A DNA stretch of 64,000 bases from the NCBI GenBank assembly GCA_009763385.1, contig CM019823.1, forward strand, positions 40,358,444 through 40,422,443, given 5' to 3'. Shown piece by piece: positions 32,876 to 45,432 of the stretch (its first letter is position 1; every line of letters starts with the position of its first letter). Under the pieces are notes generated by a model, which saw only the letters and a list, made by a program, of their open reading frames with translations, had not been told where the DNA came from and made no database searches. Source of the DNA: Coix lacryma-jobi var. lacryma-jobi (lineage: Eukaryota; Streptophyta; Magnoliopsida; Poales; Poaceae). The position numbers and the translations under genes were made by a program.

Positions 32876-33164
32876 CACTACTGCACAAAGCTTAACCGCA
32901 GCGGGCGTTTTGGATTTACCGCAGCGGGCTACAGCGTCCGCTGCGGTGCTAAGGGCACGGTTAATCATGGCCATTACCGCAGCGGGGCGCTGTTGCCCGC
33001 TGCGGTAAAAGCCTTAACCGCAGCGGGCAACATAAGGCGCCCGCTGCGGTTAATGCTATTAACCGCAGCGGACAACCTAAAACGCCCGCTGCGGTAACTG
33101 ATTAACCGAAGCGGTCCCTTTAGGTTGCCCGCTGCGGTAGTTTCCTTTAACCATAGCGGGCATC
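32876..33164. repeat. CACTA 3' TIR and subterminal repeat block
   Basis: About ten copies of TTAACCGCAGCGGGC-like words occur, alternating with their reverse complement GCCCGCTGCGGTTAA. In CACTA elements such blocks are the binding sites of the element's DNA-binding protein. The block is interrupted at GCATC by the gypsy element and resumes for a few tens of bases at 45201. Confidence 0.85.
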
Positions 33165-36106
33165 TGTCACACCCAATTTTAAGAACAAAATTGAATGCAA
33201 TAACTCATGTGTGCCCAGAGATCAATCACACACATAAGCCACAATTTAAAAAGTACCATCACATATGTTTATTACATAACGAATAATATTCAAAGTCTTA
33301 ACATAGCAGCGGATAAATAAAGTATCTCTCGCGGTAGCTCCATCACAGGGAAGATGACTGGTTGACAGCAAGCTAGAACTCTTCAGGGAAGTCGTCGTTA
33401 CCATAGCAATCTGTTACCCATCCGGGATTTTTATCCAAGTAGAAAGAAAATAAACAAGCATAAGTACATCTCGTACTTAACAAGTGTAACATGGGGTTCA
33501 TGAGGCTCAAAAGGCTGACACTGGTTAAACTGCAGTAGCTTTTAGTTGGCAACATTTTAACATTAAGGTGACATATATGAATGCTTAAAACCCAATCCAC
33601 ATGATCATAATAACTGAAACATAGTAATAAGGTAATCAACATGAGCAACATAAATAAACAACATATAACAACTAAGTCTGTGAGTTTTCCGGGCCGCTCG
33701 TATCCGTGAGCACGGCTGATATATCAGTTTATTAAACTCTGCGCAGAGGTGTACACTTTACCCGATGAGTCGTGATATCCAGATGCCCGGGTTAATTACT
33801 CCCATAACACTTCCAAGGTGAGTGGGCAGGATACACGCAAAGCCTTTCAAAGGTTCGTCTAACAAGTTAGGGCCGCTAGGTCTTAAGGCAAGGGGAAGAA
33901 GGGTCTCCCAACCTTACGGCAACGCAGGCAAGGTGAAAGTAGCCGCCCTAAATCCAGCTCGTCAAGCGCCTTATGCGCCCTTTCGGGTAACCACTAACAA
34001 GCTAGAAAAGGTCCTTATACTGAGCTAAGGTCAGAGCCATATAACCCTCATGGTTGCACTGTATGTCCCAGCTTTTGCTGACAGGAGGTCCTAAACCATG
34101 TTGCTAAAAAGATCAAGTTTTATTCACCGTTATTAGATCATGTTTGGTTTAAGTAAAGCCCTAGCAAAAACTCTACCCATATGCATAGCATCCCAAGGTT
34201 AACAAGGTAACAGGTCAAAATCTAGGATAAACTAGATAGGAAGTCAAAATTAGACACATGCATATGAATTTAGATGCTTCATGGTGAATAGGTCAACAAG
34301 GATGATCCCATGCTATACTTGCCTGATTCAGAGTACTCTGGTTGCTCCTGGTTGTCGAAGTAGGGCTCCTGATCACCAGCGTAGGTCTCACCGTCTATAC
34401 TCGATTACCACATCAACACACAATCAACGGGACAACAATCATGCAAGACAAACAAGCTATAATTAGAACATTACACCAACAGCAAGAAAATAATATAAAA
34501 GTTTGAAAACAGAAACTACGATCCAACACGATCACATAAACGCGAAGATCACGAAAAACGGAATTATAACGCGAAAGTTATGAGCTAAACAAGTTACAAA
34601 ACCTTAATTAGTAGATTAAACCTAACTCAAATTTTAGTTACTGAAAACAGTAGATATCCTTGTACAGATAGATAGATCTTTTCAAAACGAATCTAACGCA
34701 ACTTGAACGGACTAAATCGGACTAAAAACGTAGAAGTTATAAGCATTTGAAACTGATGGCAAATCTGTAAATAAACTGAAATTGATTTTGAATTTAAATT
34801 GATTTAAAACGAATTTCAGATCTGGCTGGACTGCGCCTCAATTTGGATGAAACGCAGGGGCTTAGAAGCAAGTTTTCGCAGACTCAGAGCACAGTGCTCA
34901 AAAGGACGGCGGGTTGAGGCTCGAATAATTGTAATGGCCTTTCTGTAAAATGACCGGCGAAGGGGTACCGACTGATGGAGATCGTCGATTCCCAGATGGA
35001 CGGCTCAGATTAGTTCTGGGAGGGGCTGGCGGCGTTGTGTCGCCGGAGCAGAAAGAAAACGGCGGCGGCATCGCCGGAAGTTGGGCGGCGCGGCTCGGAT
35101 TGCTCTAAGAGCGGCGGTAGAGACCTCGGGAGTAGGTCCAATCGAAAGAGGAGAGCAAAGCGGACTCACCAGTGGTGACGATGGCGTCGGTGAGGTCTCT
35201 GTGACGGCGAATTGCGCGGCGAGGCGGACAGCGGGGGCTGCAACGACGGCGAGCACGGGTTACGCAAAACCGAAAACAGGGGGAAAAGGGGAAAAAGGGG
35301 AAAAAGGTGTAATGGCTTCGCGTGACCAAGACGAAGCTAGATAGGAACCTTGCGACGGCTGAACTCGTTGAAGCGTCGGGTTGACGACGGCGGATCGACG
35401 GCGGCCGCGGAGTTCGTCGCGGGAGCGAATTAGGGCACGAGAGCAGAAGCTTGATGCGTGGGGAGAGGCGGCGGGTTCCTGGGGATCTTATAAGAGTCGG
35501 TTCGGTCGTTTTGGCAAGCAAGGACGCGAAGCGAGGATGGACTCGATCCCGGCCATGGAGTCCGAGCGGACGCCGGATAGAGCGGGAGAAGGAGCGGGGA
35601 TGGGGCGCTGACAGGGCGGGTCGAGCTGTCAGCGAGCGGGAGAGCGGACGGCGTGCGCGCGGTTGAAAGGGGCGGCCGAGCGGGAGAGCGCGGAGTTGGG
35701 CCGGGACGCTGGCGGGCCCAAGCGGAGGAGAAGACGGCGGCGGGGCCACGCGCGGAGGAACGGCAGCAGGCCGAACAGGCGGGGAGAGGGGAGGAGGCGC
35801 GGGCCGGGGCAGGCCGGCCGGGCCAAAAGGGGAGAGAGGGAAGGGAGAGAAGGAAAATTGTTTTCCAATTTCAGATTGATTTTTCAAATGCATTTCAAAT
35901 CCATTTTGAATTCAAACAAGTTTTGAGTAAAACCCAATCATCACAAAATAAAATATGCACCAGCATGTATGCATCAACATGATCTTTGGCCTAGGATTCA
36001 TTTTAGCTTTTGTAAATAATTTATTAACTAGGTTCCATGCAACACATAAAATGCATAATTAAATCATATTGCCTATTTTAAATTGATGCAAATTTGGGAT
36101 GTTACA
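33165..36106 (-). repeat. 3' LTR of the Tekay element
   Basis: It begins TGTCACACCC and ends GGGATGTTACA, 2,942 bp. It differs from the other LTR mainly by small insertions and deletions. The 34.9-35.9 kb part is very GC-rich. A minus-strand CTTATAAGATCC near 35486 may be the TATA box. Confidence 0.95.
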
Positions 36107-36125
36107 ATTCTACCCCCCTTAAAGA
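36107..36125 (-). other. Polypurine tract
   Basis: The minus strand reads AAGGGGGGTAGAAT directly before the 3' LTR, the expected plus-strand primer site. Confidence 0.85.
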
Positions 36126-36139
36126 ATCTCGTCCTCGAG

Positions 36140-37578
36140 ATTCCAGCGATGCTTACTCAAACAACTGCGGGTATGACTTTCTCAAATCCTCTTCTCTTTC
36201 CCAAGTTGCCTCTGCTTCTGAGTACCGATTCCACTGAACCTTGCACATCTTTATTACTCTGCTCCTGGTAACTCTTTCAGCTGTCTCTGAATTTTTGTTG
36301 GGTACTCATCATAAGTCAAATCTTCCTTAACTGTGAGCTCTTCCAACGGTATCTGCTCTTCGGGCACTCGTAGGCACTTCTTCAACTGAGAAACATGAAA
36401 CACATTATGCACTCCTGACAAGCTTTCAGGCAACTCTAACTGATATGCCACTTCACCACGTCTTTCAAGAATTTTGAACGGTCCAATATACCTAGGTGCT
36501 AGCTTTCCTTTCTTATTGAACCTTTTCACACCTCTCATCGGTGACACCTTTAGGTAGACATAATCACCTACTGCAAAAGTTAGATCTCGACGACGGTTGT
36601 TTGCATAACTCTTCTGCCGAGACTGAGCGGCTCTCAGGTTATCTCTGATTATCCTGACATGTTCCTCGGCATTCCTCAACACATCAGGTCCAAACACTTG
36701 ACTTTCACCTGTCTGATCCCAGAACAACGGTGTTCTACACGATCTTCCATACAAAGCTTCAAACGGTGCCATCTTTAGACTCTCCTGATAGCTGTTGTTA
36801 TATGAGAACTCTGCATAACACAAATTCTTGTCCCAACTGGTGCCATATTGCAATGCACAAGCTCTCAACATGTCTTCTAGAATCTGATTTGTTCTTTCTG
36901 TCTGTCCATCAGTCTGTGGATGATAAGCAGTACTGAAGTTCAACCTTGTACCCAATGATCGATGTATCATCTGCCAAAAGTGAGAGGTGAACTGAGTACC
37001 ACGATCTGACACAATCTTTCTTGGCACTCCATGCAAACATACTATTCGTTCCATATACAATTCTGCCAATCTAGCTCCAGTATAGGTAGTTTTGACCGGT
37101 ATAAAGTGAGCAACTTTGGTCAATCGATCGACTATTACCCATATGGAGTCGTAACCTCTCTGAGTACGAGGTAACCCAACTATAAAGTCCATACCAACTT
37201 CTTCCCACTTCCATTCAGGTATCTTCATCGGTTGTAACAAACCAGCGGGTCTCTGATGTTCTGCCTTACCCTCTGACATGTATCACACAAAGCGACGTAC
37301 TCGGCTACATCTCGCTTCAGTCCATCCCACCAATACTTTTTCTTCAGATCAAGGTACATCTTAGTGCTTCCAGGATGAATGGAATAAGCTGACTCATGCA
37401 CTTCTCGCAGTATAGACTCACGTATCTCCTTGATTGCAGGTACACATAATCTATTCCCATGCCATAATGTACCATCATCATCTAACCGAAAACCTGATGC
37501 TTTGCCAAGAACAATGTTATCGGCTATCTGCTTTAACTTTTCATCTGACATCTGACCCTTACGTATCTCTTGCATCAA
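36140..37578 (-). pseudogene. pol: Integrase and chromodomain of the Tekay element
   Basis: An HHCC zinc-binding region (HPGSTKMYLDLKKKYWW, LCDTC) is at 37225-37578. The catalytic core is in a second frame at 36254-37279 with the acidic triad in GMDFIVGLP, IVSDRGTQF and DGQTERTNQ, then the GPF-like box (APRYIGPFKILER). A shift near 36285 puts the chromodomain (RVIKMCKVQWNRYSE, TWEREEDLR) in a third frame, ending about 36150. In chromoviruses this domain steers insertion to particular chromatin. Confidence 0.9.
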
Positions 37579-37624
37579 TACTGGTTCAAGTTTAACTCTA
37601 TTCTGTTGATCACAATTCCCAAAT

Positions 37625-38829
37625 TCAGATGTGCAAATTCAGCACACAACTCTTCTGGCATAGAAGCAATTCGGATCTCATTGGCATGGCTTTTCTGCTC
37701 AAGGCATCTGCTACAACATTAGCCTTCCCGGGATGGTAGTGTATTTCCAAATCATAATCCTTAATCAATTCCAACCATCTGCGCTGCCTCAAATTCAGAT
37801 CAGACTGAGTGAAAATGTACTTCAAGCTCTTATGATCGGTATAGATGTCTGTCTTGTGACCCACTAGATAGTGTCTCCAAATTTTCAATGCATGGACAAC
37901 AGCTGCTAATTCTAAATCATGAGTGGGATAGTTCAGCTCATGCTTTCTCAACTGCCGTGATGCATATGCTACCACTCTGCCTTCTTGCATAAGAACACAA
38001 CCCAAACCTTGACGAGATGCATCACAATAAATAGAGAAATCTTACTCAGATCTGGCAGAATTAACACTGGAGCTGTAGTCAGACGTTTCTTCAACTCTTC
38101 AAAGTTAGCTTGACATTTATCGGACCAGACAAACTTAGCATTCTTCTCTAGCAGAGCTGTCATTGGCTTAGCAAGTTTGGAGAATCCTTCAATGAACCTT
38201 CTGTAGTAACCAGCCAATCCAAGGAAACTACGAATCTCGGTCACATCTGTTGGTGGTTTCCAATTCAACACATCTTCAACCTTGCCCGGATCTACTGAGA
38301 TGCCTCCATTAGAGATAACATGTCCAAGGAAAGAAACTTCCTTTAACCAGAACTCACACTTACTGCGCTTGGCATACAACTTGTGCTCTCTGAGTTTCTG
38401 TAGCACTAACCTCAGATGATCAGCATGATCCTCCTTGTTCTTAGAGTATACCAGAATATCATCAATAAACACAACAACGAACTTGTCGAGATATTCCATG
38501 AACACCTTGTTCATCAAATACATAAAGTAGGCAGGTGCATTGGTCAATCCAAATGACATGACTGTATACTCATACAACCCATACCTTGTAGTGAAAGCTG
38601 TCTTTGGAATATCAGATGCTCGAATCTTCAACTGATGGTAACCAGAACGCAGATCAATTTTAGAGAACACACATGCACCTTTCAGCTGATCAAACAGATC
38701 ATCAATCCTTGGCAACGGGTACTTATTCTTGATATAGTAACCTCATTAAGCGATCTATAGTCAACACACATCCGTTGACCACCATCCTTCTTGTCAACAA
38801 AAATGACAGGAGCTCCCCAAGGTGATGAA
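37625..38829 (-). pseudogene. pol: Reverse transcriptase and RNase H of the Tekay element
   Basis: RT palm motifs KIDLRSGYHQLKIR and the catalytic FIDDILVYSK are intact in a 248-codon frame at 37969-38715, followed by the thumb (FLGLAGYYRRFIEG). The frame then shifts at about 38000 into RNase H (YASRQLRKHELNYPTHDLEL, TDHKSLKYIFTQ, ANVVADALSRK). The fingers upstream of 38715 are in yet another frame. Confidence 0.92.
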
Positions 38830-39494
38830 CTAGGACGAATATAACCCTTTTTCTTGTAACTCTTTAATTTGTTTCTTAAGTTCTTCTAATTCAGGTACTC
38901 CCATTCTATATGGTCTTTTAGCTATGGGTGCAGTTCCAGGTAAAAGTTCAATAATAAATTCAATGTCGCGATCAGGTGGCATACCTGGCAAGTCATCGGG
39001 GAACACATCCGGGAACTCATCCACCACTAGATCTTCCGGGAAAGCCTCTTCATTCATCTGATTCACGGTTGCAGTCGGTGTTGGTTGTAGCACTACATTC
39101 ACACTGATTCTGTCCCCCTTAGCTGTAGTAACTGTCACAACCTTATCTTGACACTGAATGCCTGTCTTGGTTTTCGTCAGCCAATCCATACCCAGTATCA
39201 AATCAATACCAGCTGTTCTCAGCAATTGGGGATACTGAGAAATCTACCCCCTAGGGACACATGTATAGGCATACACTGAAGCGTAGCTTGCAATCCTCCA
39301 CCCGGTGAGGTAACCATTATGGGGGTTTTCATGAGGCTAACAGGTAGGTTATGCATTCTAACAAATGTATGTGATATGAAAGTATGCGATGCACCAGAAT
39401 CGAAAAGAACTGTAGCGGGGATGGAACTAATGTTGAACGTACCAAGCATAATTTCTGGCGCTTCCTGCACGGTCTCTGTGGACACGTGATTCAC
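38830..39494 (-). pseudogene. pol: Protease region of the Tekay element
   Basis: The active-site motif VLFDSGASHTFIS lies near 39400. The partner motif LILGMDWL lies near 39190 in a second frame after a shift at about 39225. The segment then leads into the start of RT and is cut by a stop after a homopolymer shift near 38850 (run of A then G on the minus strand). Confidence 0.88.
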
Positions 39495-40584
39495 CTTGCC
39501 CGAATTAGGGGGTACTTGCTGCCTTCCTTTCTGCCCATTATTCTGAGGTGGGAGCTGATCTTGCCTCTTCGGACAGCGGTTGGCATAGTGACCGGGATCA
39601 CCACAACGGAAACAGGCATTGGGTGTTCCATTCTTGACGGGGTGTTGGGTGCACTAGTCTTCATGGGAGCATTGTTGGGAGTGCCTTGGCGCTGGGCTTG
39701 ATTATTGTTCTGCTGCTGTTGCGGGTATGAAGGACGTTGCTGTCCCTGGTTGCGGTTCCACTGAGTAGTCGGTCCCTGGTACCTCTGCTGATTGCCTGGT
39801 GCGAAGTTGGAACGAGGGCGGTTGTTACTACCAGAAGACTGACCTTGGAGCTTCCTCTTTCTAGCCTCCATCTCCTTGCGCTTGTTGTCAACCACAATAG
39901 CACGGTTGACTAAGGTCTGGTAGCTGGCATACTCATTGGACATAAGCTGCAGTGCCAGTCCGTCATTCAGACCCTTGAGGAAGCGACGCTGCTTGTCGGC
40001 ATCCTGAGCAATATCAGCGGGAGCATAGCGTGACAATTGAGCAAACTTGTCACGGTACTCTGCAACGGTCATGGCTCCTTGGCGCAGAGATCTGAACTCT
40101 TCCTGCTTCAATTCAATCAGACCAGCAGGGATATGGTACGCTTTGAAGTTGGTCTTGAATTCCTCAAAGGTGACAGGTGGAGCATCGTTGGCTTGACCGA
40201 ACTGAAACGATTCCCACCAATCCAGAGCAGCTCCTTGCAACTGACCAGAAGCATAGAGCACCTTCTCCTGGTCATTGCATTGCGCGATGGTAAGCTGGCG
40301 TTCAATAGCACGAAGCCAGTCATCAGCCTCCAGGGGATCAGCGGCATGAGAGAACACTGGCGGGTGACCCTTCAAAAACTCACCCCTCTTGTCCCTCACT
40401 TGCATCGGTGGTGCTCCTCCAACTGGCTGATTCTGCATGTGTTGCATCATGGTTTGCATAAATTGGGCTTGGATGCCCATCAACTGCTGAATGTTAACTG
40501 GGGTGGTGGTGGTGGGTTAACAGGTGCTCCACGACCACGGCCACGTCCACGTCCACCTCCAGCTCCACCTCCTCTGGCGGCCAT
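39491..40584 (-). pseudogene. gag: gag of the Tekay element
   Basis: An ATG at 40584 starts a Gly/Arg-rich N-terminus (GGRGRGRGRGRG) and a proline run. A one-base shift in the GGTGGTGGTGG run near 40505 separates it from the main frame, which starts at 40483. The retrotrans_gag domain (ADPLEADDWLRAIERQL, ALDWWESFQFG, EYRDKFAQLSRYAP) fills 39900-40400, followed by a Gln/Asn-rich linker. The CCHC knuckle CFRCGDPGHYANRC at about 39575-39620 lies in another frame, which is the frame of the protease that follows. Confidence 0.9.
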
Positions 40585-41227
40585 CTGTGTTTCCAACAAG
40601 GATCAAGGTTAGCGAACTTTTCATGAAACGATCACTTGTATGAGAGGAAACAGGAGATCTGAAAATTTCTGGGCGAGATCCGGTAACAGCAGACAGAAAA
40701 ACAGTCATATACGGAGTTCCAGAAATCCAAACAGGGCGTGTGATACACGGTTGGAAAGATAACGAAATTATCTACAACTTTTATTTAAGTGACTTTCCCA
40801 GATTCTGTCGTTAAGTTAGTCAAAAACAGAGAACAAACAGATCTGTCCAGAGCTCAAAACTGCGCAGAATCTCTAACTTGAAACAGCCATATCTCACAAA
40901 CCATAACAGCTATTGAAGTGATTCCAGAGGCATTGGTTAGATATAGGAGTCTATTTTCCACCATAAAATTTTCAGCCATGTTGCATGACAGAACTTGAGA
41001 TATAACCAAAAGATCACAGGTTGCTCCAGAAAACAGCATAGGACAAGATATAACTAACCCTCTTATTATTCATAAACGTTATGTCTAACTATGAGATTTG
41101 TAGACAAGCCCACAAATCTCAACACTCATTACAAAGATTCAAATCACACATAAGCATAATGATAATCCAACTCACACATAAAGAAGCACACTAGCACAAA
41201 GTTTAACTAGACTCGACAAAACGTTTA
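40585..41227 (-). other. Spacer between the additional ORF and gag
   Basis: AT-rich, no open frame of note. It is part of the long 5' untranslated leader typical of Tekay elements. Confidence 0.6.
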
Positions 41228-42075
41228 CTAATATCGTCTTATTACATAGAAGGGTGACCTATGCCTATTTGTAGAGCGGTTCGCGGAGCCTCTTGTACAT
41301 AGGGGGTTGATGAGAAGTTCCAAAAGCCCATCAATGGTGCTATAGCATCTTTTGAGATCTTTTCCCAGGGATATCACTTCCTTTTCCAAGTCCGCGTTAG
41401 ACCTTTCCCTGTCAAGGAGAAAATCTCGTGTGGCCTTCTCGGTTGGAGTTGCATTGGGGTCTTCTACCATAGCCTCCTTATTCTCACTGTTCCAATAGGG
41501 CAGATAGCGGTATAATCATCCCTCATGTCTTCAATGCGACGACCCCGGAACGCTTTGTAGGCTTCAACTGCCACGGCTTCCAAAGCTGACGCTAGAGTAG
41601 ACCGACGAGCCCTGTGGCCAATCACCATCTCATGCAGGTATAGGCCACTTTCTGGTTCTCGGACGGCGACAGTCACTCTTGCCTTCCAGTAGGTCCTTTC
41701 CATGGGATGACTGTACCTCCAGTGGGTGTACTGTACGATGATGTTCTTGTCGGGGTAGTAGGCATCAAAAAGTCCCATCAGCCTGTGATGTGTGGGACTC
41801 TGGGCGCTGTGGGCGCTCCGACGAGATACCCGGAGTCCACGTCCCAACCCGTTGGAAGCTCTTCATCGTCTTCAACCTCCAGCACTTCTGGGGGCACTGG
41901 CGCGGGAGGTACTGGAGCTTGTGGTTCCACCTGAGGTGCTTGTTCTTGCAGTACTGGCTCTTGCGGCGCTACTCCTGCTGTTTGGCTCCTGGCTGGGTGC
42001 TTGCGGTGCTTGCGGAACGGGGTTGCCTGCCCTCCTGCGTCCACCGATGGTCCTGCGGGTGATATGACGAGCCAT
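41228..42075 (-). pseudogene. Additional ORF between primer-binding site and gag of the Tekay element
   Basis: An ATG at 42075 opens a basic, Pro/Ala/Gln-rich N-terminus (MARHITRRTIGGRRRAG). Sequence that reads as protein then continues through three frames. A Pro-rich/acidic stretch contains EVLEVEDDEELPTGWDVD. A compact region at 41500-41800 contains YWKARVTVAVREPESGLYLH and STLASALEAVAVEAYKAF. A likely coiled-coil end contains DRERSNADLEKEV. Single-base shifts near 41980, 41820 and 41500 separate the pieces. It is on the same strand as gag and separated from it by about 640 bases. It is not gag, protease or pol. The function is unknown. The strand-strand-helix pattern of the central part loosely recalls a double-stranded-RNA-binding fold, but this is only a guess. 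Confidence 0.65.
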
Positions 42076-42255
42076 CTATGGAGTAGACCAAGAGACAGAC
42101 CAATAGAATCAATATATTTGTGTAATAGAGCAAGTAAAGTAGAGAAGCATATAGTTTTGATAAATAACAAGGCTAAGATAAAATAGCAAGAATTGAGAAG
42201 CAAGGACCACTAAAACGACCATAACTAACTAGGCTTGCGTCCTACAGTCAACATA

Positions 42256-42267
42256 GCTCCGATACCA
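42256..42267 (-). other. Primer-binding site, initiator-Met tRNA type
   Basis: The minus strand reads TGGTATCGGAGC a few bases inside the 5' LTR. It matches the common plant iMet tRNA primer site TGGTATCAGAGC with one mismatch. Confidence 0.85.
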
Positions 42268-42270
42268 ATT

Positions 42271-45195
42271 TGTCACACCCAATTTTAAGAACAAAATTGA
42301 ATGCAATAACTCATGTGTGCCCAGAGATCAATCACACACATAAGCCACAAATTTAAAAAGTACCATCACATATGTTTATTACATAACGAATAATATTCAA
42401 AGTCTTAACATAGCAGCGGATAAATAAAGTATCTCTCGCGGTAGCTCCATCACAGGGAAGATGACTGGTTGACAGCAAGGCTAGAACTCTTCAGGGAAGT
42501 CGTCGTTACCATAGCAATCTGTTACCCATCCGGGATTTTTATCCAAGTAGAAAGAAAATAAACAAGCATAAGTACATCTCGTACTTAACAAGTGTAACAT
42601 GGGGTTCATGAGGTCAAAAGGCTAACACTGGTTAAACTGCAGTAGCTTTTAGTTGGCAACATTTTAACATTAAGGTGAACATATATGAATGCTTAAAACC
42701 CAATCCACATAATCATAATAACTGAAAAATAGTAATAAGGTAATCAACATGAGCAACATAAATAAACAACATATAACAACTAAGTCTGTGAGTTTTCCGG
42801 GCCGCTCGTATCCGTGAGCACGGCTGATATATCAGTTTATTAAACTCTGCGCAGAGGTGTACACTTTACCCGATGAGTCGTGATATCAAATGCCCGGGTT
42901 AATTACTCCCAAAAACTTCCAAGGTGAGTGGGCAGGATACACGCAAAGCCTTTCAAAGGTTCGTCTAACAAGTTAGGGCCGCTAGGTCTTAAGGCAAGGG
43001 GAAGAAGGGTCTCCCAACCTTACGGCAACGCAGGCAAGGTGAAAGTAGCCGCCCTAAATCCAGCTCGTCAAGCGCCTTATGCGCCCTTTCGGGTAACCAC
43101 TAACAAGCTAGAAAAGGTCCTTATACTGACTAAGGTCAGAGCCATATAACCCTCATGGTTGCACTGTATGTCCCAGCTTTTGCTGACAGGAGGTCCTAAA
43201 CCATGTTGCTAAAAAGATCAAGTTTTATTCACCGTTATTAGATCATGTTTGGTTTAAGTAAAGCCCTAGCAAAACTCTACCCATATGCATAGCATCCCAA
43301 GGTTAACAAGGTAACAGGTCAAAAATCTAGGATAAACTAGATAGGAAGTCAAAATTAGACACATGCATATGAATTTAGATGCTTCAGGGTGAATAGGTCA
43401 ACAAGGATGATCCCATGCTATACTTGCCTGATTCAGAGTACTCTGGTTGCTCCTGGTTGTCGAAGTAGGGCTCCTGATCACCAGCGTAGGTCTCACGTCT
43501 ATACTCGATTACCACATCAACACACAATCAACGGGACAACAATCATGCAAGACAAACAAGCTATAATTAGAACATTACACCAACAGCAAGAAAATAATAT
43601 AGAAAGTTTGAAAACAGAAACTACGATCCAACACGATCACATAAACGCGAAGATCACGAAAAACGGAATTATAACGCGAAAGTTATGAGCTAAACAAGTT
43701 ACAAAACCTTAATTAGTAGATTAAACCTAACTCAAATTTTAGTTACTGAAAACAGTAGATATCCTTGTACAGATAGATAGATCTTTTCAAAACGATCTAA
43801 CGCGCAACTTGAACGGACTAAATCGGACTAAAAACGTAGAAGTTATAAGCATTTGAAACTGATGGCAAATCTGTAAATAAACTGAAATTGATTTTGATTT
43901 TAAATTGATTTAAAACGAATTTCAGATCTGGCTGGACTGCGCCTCAATTTGGATGAAATGCAGGGGCTTAGAAGCAAGTTTTCGCAGACACAGAGCACAG
44001 TGCTCAAAAGGACGGCGGGTTGAGGCTCGAATAATTGTAATGGCCTTTCTGTAAAATGACCGGCGAAGGGGAAGGGGTACCGACTGATGGAGATCGTCGA
44101 TTCCCAGATGGACGGCTCAGATTAGTTCTGGGAGGGGCTGGCGGCGTTGTGTCGCCGGAGCAGAAAGAAACACGGCGGCGGCATCGCCGGAGTTGGGTGG
44201 CGCGGCTCGGAATTGCTCTATAGAGCGGTAGAGACCTCGTGAGTAGGTCCAATCGAAAGAGGAGAGCAAAGCGGACTCACCAGTGGTGACGATGGCGTCG
44301 GTGAGGTCTCTGTGACGGCGAATTGCGCGGCGAGGCGGACAGCGGGGGCGCTGCAACGACGGCGAGCACGGGTTAACGCAAAACCAGGGGAAAACAGAGG
44401 GGAAAAAGGTGTAATGGCTTCGCGTGACCAAGACGAAGCTAGATAGGAACCTTGCGACGGCTGGAACTCGTTGAAGCGTCGGGTTGACGACGGCGGATCG
44501 ACGGCGGCCGCGGAGTTCGTCGCGGGAGCGAATTAGGGCACGAGAGCAGAAGCTTGATGCGTGGGGAGAGGCGGCGGGTTCCTGGGGATCTTATAAGAGA
44601 GTCGGTTCGGTCGTTTTGGCAAGCAAGGACGCGAAGCGAGGATGGACTCGATCCCGGCCATGGAGTCCGAGCCGGATACGAGAGGGAGAAGGAGCGGTGG
44701 GACGCTGCAGGCGCGGGTCGAGCTGTCAGCGACGGGAGAGGCGGACGGCGTGCGCGCGTTGCAAGCGGCCGAGCGAGCGCGGAGTTGGCCGGACGCTGGC
44801 GGCCCAAGCGGAGGAGAAGACGGCGGCCGGGCCACGCGCGGAGGAACGGCAGCAGGCCGAACAGGCCGGGGAGAGGGGAGGAGGCGCGGGCCGGGGCAGG
44901 CCGCCGGGCCAAAAGGGGAGAGAGGGGAAGGGAGAGAAGGAAAATTGTTTTCCAATTTCAGATTTGATTTTCAAATGCATTTCAAATCCATTTTGAATTC
45001 AAACCAAAATTGAGTAAAACCAATCATCACAATTTAAAACATGCACAGCATGTAGCATGCATCATCAACATGATCTTTGGCCTAGGATTCATTTTAGCTT
45101 TTGTAAATAATTATTAACTAGGTTCCATGCAACACATAAAAGCATAATTAAATCATATTGCCTATTTAAATTGTGCAATATTTGGGATGTTAACA
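42271..45195 (-). repeat. 5' LTR of the Tekay element
   Basis: It begins TGTCACACCC and ends GGGATGTTAACA, 2,925 bp, near-identical to the LTR at 33165. The GC-rich part is at 44.0-44.9 kb and the candidate TATA (CTTATAAGATCC, minus strand) near 44587. Transcription would run leftwards through the primer-binding site. Confidence 0.95.
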
Positions 45196-45432
45196 GCATC
45201 TTATGTTGCCCGCCACGGTTATTAATTTTGGATTAAAAAAAATAAATAATGCTGAAATAGGAATTCAAATCTGCAGTTTTCAAATAATTCCAGAATTCCA
45301 GATTTCTAACAGATATATATATATATGCACATATAAACCATCTGCACATAACATACAAAGTGACTTAGTTGTTTGTTGTCATCATATACACATTGACTTA
45401 GTTGATTTCAAATTCAAATTACAATTCATATT

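Larger units (their letters stand above)
33165..45195 (-). mobile_element. Tekay-type chromovirus (Ty3/gypsy), complete length, 12.0 kb
   Basis: Two LTRs of about 2.9 kb are flanked by an exact GCATC duplication (33160-33164 and 45196-45200). The minus-strand internal region has a primer-binding site, an extra ORF, gag with a CCHC knuckle, protease, RT, RNase H, integrase, a chromodomain in another frame, and a polypurine tract. The chromodomain after integrase and the long LTRs place it in the Tekay/Del lineage of chromoviruses. All enzyme motifs are present, but the frame is broken at about eight points, mostly by single-base shifts. Confidence 0.95.

Noticed and set aside
34900..35893. GC-rich open frames inside the Tekay LTRs (also 44.0-44.9 kb)
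   Set aside because: The frames differ between the two LTR copies because of indels, so they are not maintained as protein-coding.
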